Of a stretch of DNA of 64,000 nucleotides, positions 19,883 to 31,338 are shown one piece after another. Source of the stretch: Drosophila persimilis (lineage: Eukaryota > Arthropoda > Insecta > Diptera > Drosophilidae); the NCBI RefSeq assembly GCF_003286085.1, contig NW_020825288.1, forward strand, positions 26,722,001 through 26,786,000, given 5' to 3'. Below the pieces are notes generated by a model, which worked only from the letters and a program-made list of their open reading frames with translations, did not search any database and was not told the DNA's origin. A program made the position numbers and the translations under genes. How positions within the stretch are numbered: the first letter of the stretch is position 1; each line of letters starts with the position of its first letter.

Positions 19883-21069
19883 GAGCGCGCACGCACTCAT
19901 TTCTCACTGCTTAAGTAATTATCAGCCATTTTGTTCAACACCAAATAAATCACACACTAGCAGCAGTGGCAACAACAACAACAACAACGTGAAGAGCAAT
20001 TGCAATATCAGCAATAAGAAGAATTAATTGATTTTAATAAAAACAATGCGAGCGGGAAAAATTATTCGGGCGCGCGTTTCCACTTTGGACACCACTGATC
20101 GAGGCGGCAGAACTGGAAGCAGCGGAGGGTAGCTGCGCTGCTGCTGCTGCTGCTACTGCCTACGTCACTGGCAGGCACTCTCACAAATTTAATTTATTTA
20201 AGAATTATTACAACAAAAAAGCAGCAAGACTCGCGAAGAAATGAAAGAAGCAACGGAGGCAAATAAAAGTATTTATTTGTCCATGGAAAATTTCCAAACG
20301 CTGCCAAAACCTCCATCCCTCCCCTCCCGACACTGCCAACGTCCGCTGCTACCACTGTTGTTCACATGTGTGTGAGTGAGTGTGTGCTGCTGTGCGCAAC
20401 AGCTGATCGTTGATTATTGATTTTTTTTATTTTAATACTGGAATTATATGTACACTCTCTCCACACACGCAATTCTTGCTATTGTTGATCAACTAAATGA
20501 TAAATACTGACTGTCGATTGCCGAGTATTTTGCGCACATTTCCAAGAGCAGAGAAAAAGATTAAATGCCACAATATTGCACTTCACGAGGCGTTCTGTTG
20601 TTGTTGCATTTGCTGCTGGCCGCTGCCCTTTCCGTTCGCGCACAATTAAAAGCTTGGTACGCAGCTTATCACAAAACAATATTATTCGGCACAAAAACAC
20701 ACATTCCACACACACACACGCACACACATATATCAAAATATCCAGCCAGCGTAGTTGTTTGCTGGAAGTTTTTCCACAAAACGACCGCACGTACCACCGC
20801 TCGCGATAAAATTAAATTTTTAAAAATTAAAAAGACGGACAACGACCGTACGTACCACAGCTTTCGTTTTATTTTTACACTATAAATTGGGCTAGAATCG
20901 TGTTGGAAGAAAAACAATAAAAAACATAACAACATCCACAACTAATCATCTGATTAAACTCTTATATTATATTTTGGGTCTGCCGTTCTTTCAAATTGCG
21001 CGCCCATGCCTCAGAAAAAAAGGTATGGACAACAGGTATAGCGGCCCAGAAAATGCAACCAGTGCAAGG

Positions 21070-21222
21070 TTATATCAACCCTTTTGTCCAATATACCTTG
21101 AAGACAAATATCCAATTTTGAGAGGTGGGATTTCTATAAAGCTGCCATTTGGCTTGGCTCTTTTTGGCTGTTGTCCATACCCGTGTCAATAGTCCATTCA
21201 AAATTACGCTCTCTCGACTCAT
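21070..21222 (-). CDS. Doubtful 50-codon ORF beside a repeat fragment
   Basis: From an ATG at 21222 a short basic peptide (MSRESVILNGLLTRVWTTAK...) runs to a stop at 21070. Two GT sites inside it (CGG|GTATGG and AAG|GTATAT) could instead be donors of a first exon. I do not recognise the product, and it may be a relic. It is listed because a dispersed repeat copy starts about 90 bp upstream of its ATG, the same arrangement seen at three firmer minus-strand starts further right. An inverted 13-mer (GTATGGACAACAG at about 21023 and its complement near 21168) brackets part of it, which argues for non-genic DNA. Confidence 0.2.
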   Translation of the reverse strand: MSRESVILNGLLTRVWTTAKKSQAKWQLYRNPTSQNWIFVFKVYWTKGLI

Positions 21223-22069
21223 TTTTTCGTCGCAAGGGAGGAGCCGTAGAGCGCAGCAGTAGGACCGTTCGACCCTCAGAGAAACCGTAAATTTAGGATA
21301 CAAAACAAACTTAGCCCACTTAAAGCCCCTGTATTTAATAAGGTAATATTTGTATTACCCCCGCGATAAAAATTAAAATTTAAAAATTAAAAGGACGGAG
21401 ACAGTGGTCAGACATAAAATTGCCATTCACACTTTGCGCATGCATGCACGCGTTGTATGGGGTATGGAACCGCATTAAATATGACATTCAATTTTAAAAG
21501 TCTGGCCTTTTTACAAACAAGATTTTTAACAAAACAAATTGTGGAAAGTAAATTAAAGTATTTTCCTCTCACTGGAGTGTTTTGAGTGAAGATTACAAGA
21601 CCGAGTTATTAATCGAATATGCGATAAGAATTCCATTTTTTTGCACATCTCTAGAAACATCGCATTGTAAGAATGTTTATGTTGGCGGGAAGTTCAAATC
21701 ACACATCAATTTGTAGATGACATCTACTAGATGTAGATTCTCATAGAATATAAGGGGTAGAGCAACTAAAAGTGAAAACCATTTGAAAATATTCGGCAGT
21801 AAAATTTTGAATATTTTACAGACCACATAAAAACCAATTTATGAGCAATAAATATGAAGCATTTGTTGCCTTGGTATGCCCTTCACACTTTGGACACCCG
21901 CTGACAAACTCTGCTCCAAACAAACAAACTTTGAAACTTCATTTTCACCCCAAAGAAAATCAATAAAAATGGCGCATTGCACTGAAGCCATTACGCCACC
22001 AGAAACAGAAACAGCCAAAGGAGTGGAGTAGCAACTCCATTCACCATTTTCCTCCACCCCGCCACTCAC

Positions 22070-22458
22070 CTGCTCAATGTCAAAGTCCCATTCGGGCGAG
22101 GGCGAGCGTGCTGTTCGGCCGCCGGGAGGGGGTGTACGTGTACCCAGGGCCGGGGATCCTGCCTGCGGCTCCTCGGGTATGACAGCGAAGCGCCCGCGCT
22201 GCAGGATGGGTGAAATGGCGCCATAATTAGCTGCAACGGAAGAAAACAATTAGCAAAAGGCGGCACACACACAGACACAGGCAGACAGAGGATTTCGATC
22301 CAACACTTACATGTGGGCATCAGGCGGAAGCGTCCCAGCGTCGTTTCCGGCGGTCCCTGGGGCGTGGATGATGTGATGCGGAAGCGTCCGCGGCGAGCGG
22401 CGGCTACATCCTCATAGTTGCCGCCCCCTGCCGCTCCTCCTCCAGCACTACTGTGCAT
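22070..22458 (-). CDS. 5' coding exons of an unrecognised gene with three RFx[V/I/L] motifs
   Basis: Two coding exons are clear: 22311-22458 (donor CAT|GTAAGT) and 22070-22230 (acceptor TTGCAG, donor CAG|GTGAGT). They give exactly 103 codons and end in phase 0, so the gene continues to the left. The ATG sits one base after an acceptor (TTTTAACAG), so an upstream noncoding exon is needed; a promoter and donor for it lie at 27170 and 26823. The peptide starts with Ser/Gly/Ala-rich sequence. It then has RGRFRITS, LGRFRLMP and RGRFAVIP, and ends in a Ser/Pro/Arg-rich segment and WDFDIEQ. R-F-x-[V/I] is the docking motif read by SPAK/OSR1 kinases (Fray in flies). Wnk kinases, NKCC/KCC transporters and TSC22D proteins carry such motifs. 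I do not recognise the protein; it could be a scaffold or kinase N-terminus whose main domain lies elsewhere. Confidence 0.75.
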
Positions 22459-25400
22459 GCTGTTAAAATATATTTTTTAAAGTTAATTCTAGACCACGCT
22501 GCAATAAAGAAAGAGGGAGAATGAAAATCAATGGTCAGTGAATGGTATTAACGGGTTCCTTGCACGCAACGGTTTCTTTTGAGCGCCTCAAAGTGCGCTA
22601 CGAAACGGACCCCAGTATGGCCGCTCGCTCATGCAGGAGGATATCATAATTTAAAAGCTCACAAAAAAATGCACTTAAATGACAGAAAACATTCCTCAAA
22701 AGTGTGCCATTCAAGTCATTCAACTGACGAAAGAGAGGGTCAGACACAGAGAGAAAAAGAGAGAGAGAGAGAGAGGGCAACGAAAAGAAAAAAAGAGGAA
22801 GAAAGAGAGAGAGAGAGAGAGCGGGCGGTCGAACAGCTGTCTTTCCGCCACGCGACAACGCGGCGTATGTGTATTTTTTCGTCAAATTGAAACGTTCTCT
22901 CTGTTTTCGCTCCATTAATTACAAATTCTGACGAATTTCGCTAGAAATTTATTAGTTTATTTTGTGCGACATTTTCATTAGACATTTCTACACATCAAAG
23001 AGCTGGCATGTCATTTATTACGGCTAGACGGGCTTATGGGGCGTTTTTATGGCGATATTCTTACAATAGAAGGTATAGAAGATATGGCTAAAGAATTGCA
23101 TTTCTTGCAGTAAAAAATGATGCCAGTAAAGCAGAGAAAATGATTGAAACTAATACAAAAAATTAATACCATAGATTAGAGGCATAAATTTGTATAAAAC
23201 TTAGTTTTCTTCAAGATTAAATCTTCATTGTTTGATCGGAAATTTCTCTATTGGCTAAATTCCCATTAAATTTTCCATTTTACGTCACTGATTTCGCATT
23301 TGCCGTCTTTTATCTCTCAGATATTCCTTGGCACTTTTCTAGAATTCTTTCGCCTTATTTACGTAAACAAGTCAATGAATGAACAAGACAAGGAATATAC
23401 ATATTTATTTGATTCGAGCAATTTACGAGTATTTACCTAAATAAATTCGTTTGCTTCTTGTTCTGTAAGCTCCCAGAAATGAAAGAGCTCTGAAGTTTAT
23501 TTTGTTATAAATTTTGATCCACGTTTAATCAAAGAAATATGCACTTTTAATTACGACATTTGCTCAATTTCACTGTGAATATTATTCTGTAAGCTTTATT
23601 TTCCGATATTTCTCACGACTGGTATTTTTGCGGCACTGCCAAGAGAACGTTTGCATAACACGCACAAGCGAACACAGGAATAAAATGTACTATATATCAT
23701 TCCGATACATCATATATAGTATCATTCAGTTATGGGCATAACCACTGTGGATGTGTTCTCGGAAACTGTTTGATGATTTTTGTTTTTTTTTTTATTGATT
23801 TTTGCTCTACTTATTGCTTTTCGCGTTGTTCGACAAATTAACATAGAAACAAAAAAAAAACACCGAATTATAATATTTAGAACCCGCTGCAAACACTTTC
23901 CGACTGTGGGCCCGTGGAAATAATAAAAACAAAGAGCATGAGAACTCAAACAAAGCAGAGACAGAGAGACACACACAGAGACAGAGACACAGAGAGAGAG
24001 AGAGAGAGCAGGCGGCTGGCTGGTGCTGCGGAATTTCGCGTTTTGTTTTATGCAACTGCCAAAAATTAAATTGGCCAACAACAGCGACGCGACGCGACGA
24101 GACCGAGCGAGTCCGAAAGCGAAAACGAAACGCGGCCAAAATGAATGCAGCACCAAAATAAACCGAACGAAATTGCGGCCGAAGAAGCCAAAAGCGAGAA
24201 AGAGCAAGCAACAACTAGTCCAACAACAAGAGTCCAAAATGCATTCGCTAATTGACAAAGAGAGCCCAGGCAAGGCAAGGTATACTCAGAACAAGGTATG
24301 GTTGTGCCAGAGAGCGGCCTCTCATTGGCAGCCAAACCTGTTTCAGTGCGAGCACTACGCAAGGAAGAGAGAGTACTGCCTTACCCTGGTATTTAATATA
24401 CTTTGGGTGCAACCAAAGAAAAACAGAGACGGAGAGAGAATGCCAGAGAGAAACTGAACTGCATTCGATTGGGGTTCATTTAAAGCCGACGCAGATAACA
24501 AAAAAAAAATGGTCGCATGTGCAATGAAGAGAGCGTGAGCGAAGAGAGACAGAGAGGAGCAGCATTATGTTTAATTCATAAAAGCACAGAGGCAAAGCAG
24601 AGAGTCGTCTCCCACAGAACGAACCAGAAACTGCGTATACGCAATAAAAACAAATACAAAAGAGCGTTCGGCCATCAGCTGTTTCCTTTGCAAAACCAAA
24701 CACGTGAGCGCACAGAGAGGGGGAGGGATGGAAAGAGATATTGCTTGGTGCTAATTGGAGACTGTTTGTACAGATGCGCTGCCGACGCTTCTGATGCTAA
24801 TGGGGATGAGTATGGTGGAAGAGGGAGGATATGGAGGATGCCGATGATGAAGATGAAGAAAATAAAAATAAAATTTAATTGGAAAAGTGAGTGACTCATT
24901 CCGCTTGGGCGGACTATTAGTGCACAAGGAAGAAAATAAAGACGAAAAACATCCAATATCCATTTCATGCTCTGATGCAATCAAGTCCAGACGAAGAACT
25001 TTTCTGTCCCAGGAATTGTGTTCAATTTATATCTTTGTGCAAATTTTTCATTTCCCCAACGTATTTCCGCACTTTGTCCTTTTCCAGTATATCTTTCATT
25101 TCAATCAACAGCTAATACTGATCGTCAGTATGCAATCCGCCGCTGATCAAGCGAACAAAAAATTGTAGAAATGGTAAGAAAACATTTGTTACAATTAGAA
25201 GGGGAATTATTAAAATTATAAACAATTTTAAGAAGCGATGAATAGATTTTCTTTTTGAATTTTCCGACAATTATCTGAGGCACGACCGACACATCCATCC
25301 AATCCATCATTATAGTCAACAGTTTAAAGGAAAACAATTTTCACGTTTCGCTTGGCGAAGAATCTGACGCGATTTGCGTCTGAGGGAAAACTTTTGCCCA

Positions 25401-27164
25401 CCCACAAAGGAAATTTCTGCTATTCTCGTTGGGTTTTCTTTGTTTTTCTTTTGGGCGCGCATCCAAACATGTGACTCGGACCGGACCCCCTCCCCACGCA
25501 AGCACCAGTCCTCGACAGAGGATGACATCATGGGCGGCGTTGTGGGGGGTTGGTTGAGTGACGAGGACCTGGTCGGGCAGACAGTTGGGGCCGACAAACA
25601 AACACACACAAACGTGTGAAATATGAAAAACAGTTTATAAATAGGGAAAGAGCAGCTCGATTCTCTTTTACTTTTGGCCTTTGTTGCTCACATAAATTGG
25701 TTGTTGCTTTTATTTTGGTCGAATGTCAAATGCGTTTGTTGGCCCCGGGCTCCGGCGTCAGGTGAGAGCCGTGACGACCACAACCCGGCGAAAGTGAAAG
25801 TTTTTGAGGGTCACAGGGTGGCAAAGAAAGGTTGTACCGATGTACCACATTCATTCAGAATTTCGTTCAACACATGATGTCAGTATTTCGATTATTTCGA
25901 TTATCAGCCCGTCTATATAATGATTTGCAGATGTCTGGCCACGCAGACATGCCGTAGCTAATTGTGTCCCTCTATCTGTATCTTCCACTCACTCTCTATC
26001 AATCTGTGTCTCTCTGTGTCGCATTATCAGCGTGAAAACTCATTTCAATGAACCACATCGTGCGTGCATATATTATATGTATATATGTATGTATGTATGT
26101 ATGGACCCTGCGTCCGGGTATTTTATTTTTGCATGTGCTCTTTTGTTTTGTTTACTGTTGCGCTCCGCTCCGTACTTGTGCGGGCGATAAGAGGGGCTTT
26201 TCGCTATCTGCCGCTGGGGAGGGCGCTAGCATAAATCACTTTCCCACTATAGTTTCCGTAGATACGATGTGCAAAAGTATGAAATGTAATAAAACTTTAT
26301 ATAATATTCCGTCGGGGCAAGGCATTTCGCCGGCTTCTATTAAGACAGTGTGCCAGAGGGAGAGAAGAGAGGTTTACGTCACAGGCAAATCAACAACAGC
26401 CGGCAAAATACTAACGGTACAACCACCCACCATTCCGAGAGAGCGACAAGTTCGAAAGGAGAACGAGAGAGAGAGCGTTCACATTGGGGGTGTATGTTGT
26501 GTCACACACCCTCTCACCGTCCTCGAATGCCTTGACAACATGTGAGACCCAAATCGAAATTTTGCAAAGCCCTGCATCTGATCTGCTGTTCAGATTACTT
26601 GCTATTATCGCATATATTTCACAATTACTTCGATGTCTTGTGTCGCCCGTTGGCGTCCCCCACTCACTTTCGATCGCATTTAGTGGCTAAAATTAAGTTA
26701 AATCACTGACAGACACTCACTCACACAGGCCCAAACGGAAAAAACGTCACGAGGGGCAGTGGGTGGCCAATACACACTAGCAAACAGCTGGCAACAACAA
26801 CAACACCAGAATAAGAACTCACCCAAAGAAAATATTGTATTGTATTAGCACTGAATTCGTTCTGCTTCTGAATTTATATCCTTAAAAAACACTTTAGGCA
26901 CTGGTATCATTCGGCATTTTGATTGCCCTTTCACTTACGACACTCGGGAAAAACTTTCATTAAGATTTCGCGCGACTTCGCGCCGTATCCTTGGGCTATT
27001 ACGCTGTCACACGTGTATTTGTCCACTCTTACAAACCGGTCATGCTGATTTCACTGCATTCCTTGCGGTTTCCGCTCTTGTTTAACAAGCAGCAGGATCA
27101 ATTAGTTTAAACATTTAAAAGCAGTTACAACTTTAAATAAAAATAATAAAATTTCGAGCGCAAC
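22459..27164. other. Large 5' intron and leader of the minus-strand RFxV gene; no coding exon seen
   Basis: The stretch from 22459 to about 26822 is probably the first intron of the minus-strand gene, and 26823 to about 27165 its noncoding first exon. The intron holds GA-rich simple sequence (22755-22830, 23955-24010), an imperfect CGACG repeat (24088-24105) and a TATA-like box on the plus strand near 25634 (TATAAATAGG) without an obvious gene. Plus-strand open frames here are short and low-complexity. Confidence 0.45.
22750..22830. repeat. GA-rich simple repeat
   Basis: Alternating GAGAGA/GAAAGA tracts form two blocks. They could bind GAGA factor, but are equally consistent with a microsatellite. 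Confidence 0.8.
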
Positions 27165-27180
27165 GGCAACAGTGTGACCG
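26823..27180 (-). promoter_or_regulatory. Housekeeping-type promoter and noncoding first exon
   Basis: Read on the minus strand, CGGTCACACTG at 27170-27180 matches Drosophila core-promoter motif 1 (YGGTCACACTR). CGGTATATTT occurs twice just upstream (27211-27220 and 27231-27240), matching motif 6 (KTYRGTATWTTT). This pairing is typical of TATA-less fly promoters. A clean splice donor (TTTGG|GTGAGTT) follows at 26823/26822. The first minus-strand acceptor leading to an ATG is at 22459, which suggests this is the leader of the RFxV gene. Confidence 0.55.
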
Positions 27181-27249
27181 CGGATCTACCGATAAAATAT
27201 ACTTATACCGAAATATACCGTCTTATTTTCAAATATACCGATGAAAAGC

Positions 27250-27465
27250 GATTTTAGCCCACTTAACCCCCCTCTATTTAAGCGGTGAACAACTTGAGCT
27301 AATCCACGGAAAATAATAGTTTTTAAATTCTACTAGAAACGGCTTCTTTTTAATTACGAAAAATTCCTCATTATTTTTCACCTAAACTGTGCTAAAATTC
27401 TTCAAGATTCATCGTATTCGTGGCGAATTCGGGTTGACAATGGCTTAATCGTCCTATGTACACTT
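27250..27465 (+). repeat. Dispersed repeat family A, copy 1
   Basis: This copy begins TTTAGCCCACTTAACCCCCC, has CTCTATTTAA next, a shared TTCACCTAAACTG block in the middle, and a terminal GGCTTAATCGT. It is diverged but alignable with the copies at 29068 and 33248, in the same orientation. Confidence 0.6.
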
Positions 27466-27822
27466 CAAGTTGGACCAAAATTTAATTTAATTAATTTTTG
27501 AAATTAACTAATGACTTAATTAAATGAAAATTTTAAATAAATTAACTAATAAAAGTAGCATAGTTTTTTAATTATTGTTTGGGGCTTTGATCGAGTGATC
27601 TAATAGATATTTGTTGTTCTTTTCTAATTGATACCAATAGTTTAGTTTACTTAAATAATGTCCAACATTTTTGTAGGTTGCAGATCAAGAATCGAATGCA
27701 TTGTTCGCTATACCGCGGCTATACAAAAACCAACATTTTGTACGATTTGCAGTTCCGGGGAAGGGCTAAAGCCAGACGCGATGATTCTATATACACTAGG
27801 CTACACAGCCGTCTAATAAATT
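27466..27822. other. AT-rich spacer and 3' flank of meigo
   Basis: About 360 bp of very AT-rich sequence (TTAATTAAATT-like) between repeat copy 1 and the meigo stop codon. It includes the meigo 3' UTR. No consensus AATAAA is seen on the minus strand. Confidence 0.45.
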
Positions 27823-28964
27823 CTATGAAATCAGGTCCTTCTTCTCCTCGGACAGCTTGCCGCCATCGCTGGGGTGCTTCTTGGACGACACCGGCGCTGC
27901 CGGCGACTGCTTCTTGCCATACAGCATATCCACGAAAAGAGCTGCAAAAACGAGGACAGCGCCCAGCCACTGGCGGGCAATGAGGACGTTGCCGAAGAGC
28001 AGCACGGAGCACAGGACGGTGAAGAATTTTCGCGTCGTGGTGACCACGGAGCAGGCCAGGGGTCCGAAATTGGCCACCGTCAGGAAGATGAAGAACTGGC
28101 CGAGGGCTCCACACAGCGAAAGCAGCGAGAGATGCGTCCAGACCTCCGGATGACGGATCGCAAAATGCAAAGACTCCTTGACCTCACCTAAAGAGAGAAG
28201 ATTACTCCAATTGCAAGATTTGGCAACCTGTATGAGCTGCATACCAGTCAGAAGCATGGCGAAACCGAGCATCAGAGTGCTCCAGAAGTTCATAGACTTC
28301 ATCATTTGCTGGCCAGAGGGCGAGCTGGCCGCCCGAATGCGCTCCTGCACGGCGCCCGTCAGTCCATCCATGGACAAGCTGAGGAAGAGCAGGACCTCGC
28401 CGAGAAGAGTCGTCTCGGCGGGCAAATTGGCGACCTTTCCCTCCTTGTACATGAACAGAATGACGCCCAGCACGATGCTCAGTACACACGCGTATCGCGT
28501 CCAGCTGTACGATTTGCGTCCGATAAGCACACCCAGAATCATGACGGGTATCGGCTTGGCCGACTTGCCCACAACAGCCGTGGGATAGGGAACCCAGCGC
28601 ATGGCCATTGTGGTGGAGACCATAGCCAGCAGATAGGTGAGCGAGCAGGCCGCATAGGAACCGGTGTGGGTGGTATCCTCCTTTTGCGGCTTCACCGTCA
28701 GCAGCACTGCGAAAAGATGGTCAGAAAACACGGCCTTTAGCAGATGTACATCGACTCACCCTTAGCAAAAATGTAATTGCAGACGCACTGCACCCAGACC
28801 AGAGCCAGCGCAAAGGTGAAGCGCTCGCCCACGGATCCATCTGCCTGTACTTGTTCGCCGTACCGTCCCCGCGTCAATTTCTCTTGAACAATGCCATAAA
28901 GGAAGTAGCAGACGAAGATTCCCACGGCGTAGATCACGAAACGGCTGCGTTCGGGTACATTCAT
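27823..28964 (-). CDS. meigo: ER nucleotide-sugar transporter of the SLC35B1 family
   Basis: Three coding exons, 28760-28964, 28245-28706 and 27823-28187, join to 343 residues. SLC35B1/HUT1-type proteins sit in the ER membrane. They exchange nucleotides or nucleotide sugars across it and support glycosylation and chaperone function. Fly meigo is also needed for olfactory dendrite targeting. About ten hydrophobic helices are visible. Family landmarks include [13 protein letters not shown] near the N-terminus, [21 protein letters not shown] in the middle, and [16 protein letters not shown] and [11 protein letters not shown] near the end. The tail is Lys-rich (SEEKKDLIS), reminiscent of dilysine ER-retrieval signals though not at the exact -3/-4 position. 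The second intron (28188-28244) is only 57 bp and is open in frame; removing it restores the family-like LLTGEVKES. A CGGTATATTT element lies about 80 bp upstream. Confidence 0.9.
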
Positions 28965-29766
28965 TGCAGGCAGCTGTCGTTTGAATTTTAATCCTTAATT
29001 AATTGTTTAGTTTAGTGATGAGCTGGCCTAAAACGTGGCCTAAATATACCGTAAATATGCCGATAAGAAGTCGAATTTAGCCCACTAAACACCCCTATAT
29101 TTAAACAGTTCAAGGACTTGAGGTAAATGGCGGCAAATTTGGTGATTCATGCCATCTTTCCTCTGAATTTCAAGAAAACCACGATATCTTTCACCTACGC
29201 TAAATTTATTAATCTTCATTATTTTCGGTGGAATATTAAAATACTCCCTGCTATGGGTCTACAATGGGTTAATCGTTCCCCGTCAACGATTGAAAACGTA
29301 AGAAAACTTTAGGGAGTATGGAATGTAGGGACATTGTCGCGATGAAAAAGGACCTTGCTCCACGAAGAGTGGTCATCCCACCACGAACGAGAGAGCTAAT
29401 CCCAGAAAGATAGAGCAAACGGCTACCAGCTGTTCGGCTGGAATTAACTACACGGTAACTACACATTTGATACATTTCCAATTACATATTATGTCAAATT
29501 ATTTTATATTATGATTTTGTTATGAAAATAAATAAATAAGAAAAAAATTAATGTATCACATCAATATTATATATACTTCAGTAAAGATCTGGATTTCTAA
29601 AGCTTGATTTGTCGCGTCAAAAAAACCGCCAAAAGCGTCAGCACTTGCATTTGGTCAGCTGTTTCTACTATGGGTCGCACTGCCAAATTCCAAACAAAAA
29701 AACCCAAAACCGACACATCACAAGTCTTGTTTGTGCCACACTCCAACTCCGCCGAGCCCCACATAA
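28965..29766. other. Divergent promoter region of meigo and the apyrase gene
   Basis: This interval holds the meigo 5' leader and a CGGTATATTT (motif 6) element at 29042-29051. Repeat family A copy 2 follows (29068-29300). A GGTCGCACTG word near 29673 resembles core-promoter motif 1 with one mismatch and would suit the plus-strand apyrase gene. Otherwise the DNA is AT-rich. Confidence 0.5.
29068..29300 (+). repeat. Dispersed repeat family A, copy 2
   Basis: It aligns over about 230 bp with the copy at 33248. Shared blocks are TTTAGCCCACTAAA, TTCAAGGACTTGAGGTAAATG, GATTCATGCCATCTTTC, TTTCACCTA and GGTCTACAATGGGTTAATCG. Orientation matches the other copies. Confidence 0.7.
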
Positions 29767-31083
29767 ATGCAACAAAGCCCAGCCTTCGCTTATAGGGAAC
29801 AGGAGACCTCGCCGCGCGCCATGTACATGCGCGACTGGCGCTCTGCCCTGCGAACGCCCACGTATCGTATCGGAAATCGAACGGTTCGCTTCAACTACCA
29901 CTTTGCCCTGCTGGTAGTCTGTGTTGTGGCTCTGGTGCTTCTGTTCTACTTCGCCCGCCAGGGGTCCCGCTCCTCCTCCGAAGGCTACTGGCTGCGCAGG
30001 AGCTTCATCGATGCCAAGAGCCTAGATGGCAGAGCTCTCACGGAGGCGTACAACTCCACTTACCCCCTGACGCCACCGTTGGGGCTGCGTGGCGGCGTTA
30101 TCAACTACCGGATCGCCATGATAGCGGATCTAGATACCAGCTCGAAGATAGCGAAGCCCGACGGCAGCAGCACGTGGCGGAGCTACCTCAAGAAGGGCTA
30201 CCTCACGTTCACGGTTTCTAAGGCGGAGATCAAAATAAGTTGGGACGACGGGGCGCCCACCGTGCTGGAGTCAGCCTTTGCGCTGAAGGGACGTGGCATG
30301 GAGCTGTCCGAGCTGGTGACATTCAACGGCCGCCTGCTCAGCTTCGACGATCGCACGGGCCTCATATACGAGATTGCCAACGACAAGCCCATTCCGTGGG
30401 TGATATTGCTCGATGGGGATGGTCACAGCGCCAAGGGATTCAAGTCGGAGTGGGCCACAGTCAAGCAGCAGACGTTGTACGTTGGCTCCATGGGCAAGGA
30501 GTGGACGACGAGCATGGGGGACTTTGAGAACAACAATCCCATGTACGTGAAGGCCATATCGCCCAGCGGGGAGGTGCGCTCTCTCAACTGGGTGGACAAC
30601 TACAAGCAGCTGCGGCTGAAATCGCTGCAAATCTCCTGGCCCGGCTACATGATACACGAGAGTGGGGCGTGGTCGGACTTGAAGCAGCGCTGGTTCTTCC
30701 TGCCGCGTCGCTGCTCAAAGGAGAAGTAAGAAAATCCATAGAGAATCAGTATCCCCATATCGATCGATGGATCCCCTTTCAGATACAACGAAACGAAGGA
30801 CGAGTACATGGGCTGCAATGTCCTGGTGTCGGCCGACGAGAATTTCAACAGCATCGAAACGATTCGGCTCAGCCCGGAGAACACCGCGCCCACACACGGA
30901 TTCTCCAGCTTCAAGTTCCTGCCCGGCACCGATGACAGCATCATCATTGCTATCAAGTCCGAGGAGCTCAACGGAAAGACCTCCACCTTCATCACTGCCT
31001 TCGACGTTGTGTCGGGAAAGACCATCCTACCGGAGGCACGCATCGAAACGGACTACAAGTACGAGGGATTCGAGTTCATTTAG
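29767..31083 (+). CDS. Calcium-activated nucleotidase (apyrase, CANT1 type)
   Basis: Two coding exons, 29767-30725 and 30783-31083, give 419 residues. Calcium-dependent apyrases hydrolyse UDP, GDP and related nucleotides in the ER/Golgi lumen or outside the cell. In the secretory pathway they clear the UDP left by glycosyltransferases. The N-terminus is cytoplasmic and basic. A single membrane anchor follows (about residues 43-66, FALLVVCVVALVLLFYF), so the protein is type II. The luminal part shows family sequence such as YRIAMIADLDTSS, WDDG, RGMELSELVTFNGRLLSFDDRTG, WVILLDGDG, KGFKSEWATVK and a terminal KYEGFEFI. An alternative start at 29821 (MYMRDW) would remove 18 residues. It is probably the ortholog of D. 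melanogaster CG5276 (from memory). Its 3' end converges with the exonuclease gene, leaving only 255 bp between stop codons. Confidence 0.92.
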
Positions 31084-31273
31084 CTGTTGCTTCCAGCTCC
31101 CAGTCGAAGGTGCTGCCACTCGAAGGTGCTCCAGTTGTAATTGTATATACTGTAAGCCACGTAATAGTGTCTCGTCTCATACGGTAAGCTTTATATTTAT
31201 AGTCAAGTTTTAGGTTAATCCAGAGATGCTCATTTGCCTCCTGTACCATAGCGCAAATCAAATTGTATTGTAG

Positions 31274-31279
31274 TTTATT
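31274..31279 (-). terminator. Poly(A) signal of the EXD2-type gene
   Basis: AATAAA on the minus strand lies 60 bp beyond the stop codon at 31339. It lies within the short interval shared with the 3' end of the apyrase gene. Confidence 0.65.
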
Positions 31280-31338
31280 TTTACCAAAATACAAAACGTA
31301 CAAAGCCCGCGGCAAACCAAAACAATCCAGCATCCCGA

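Larger units (their letters stand above)
18274..22069. other. 3.8-kb interval without a confirmed gene
   Basis: No exon is well supported. Contents include a GA array (about 18640-18685), a CACTGTCAC/CCGTCAC cluster (19605-19640), an ATT run (19757-19772), a CA microsatellite (19859-19882) and a CAG/CTG run (20136-20155). A short minus-strand ORF of 50 codons at 21070-21222 is described separately. Next to it is a fragment of a dispersed repeat (21312-21342). The interval may be intron of the minus-strand gene whose exons begin at 22458. Confidence 0.45.

Noticed and set aside
25633-25642. TATAAATAGG on the plus strand as a promoter
   Set aside because: It lies within the presumed minus-strand intron, with no plus-strand gene downstream before the antisense promoter at 27170.
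27678-28740. Plus-strand frames of 100-144 codons across the meigo locus
   Set aside because: They are antisense shadows of the multi-helix meigo exons.
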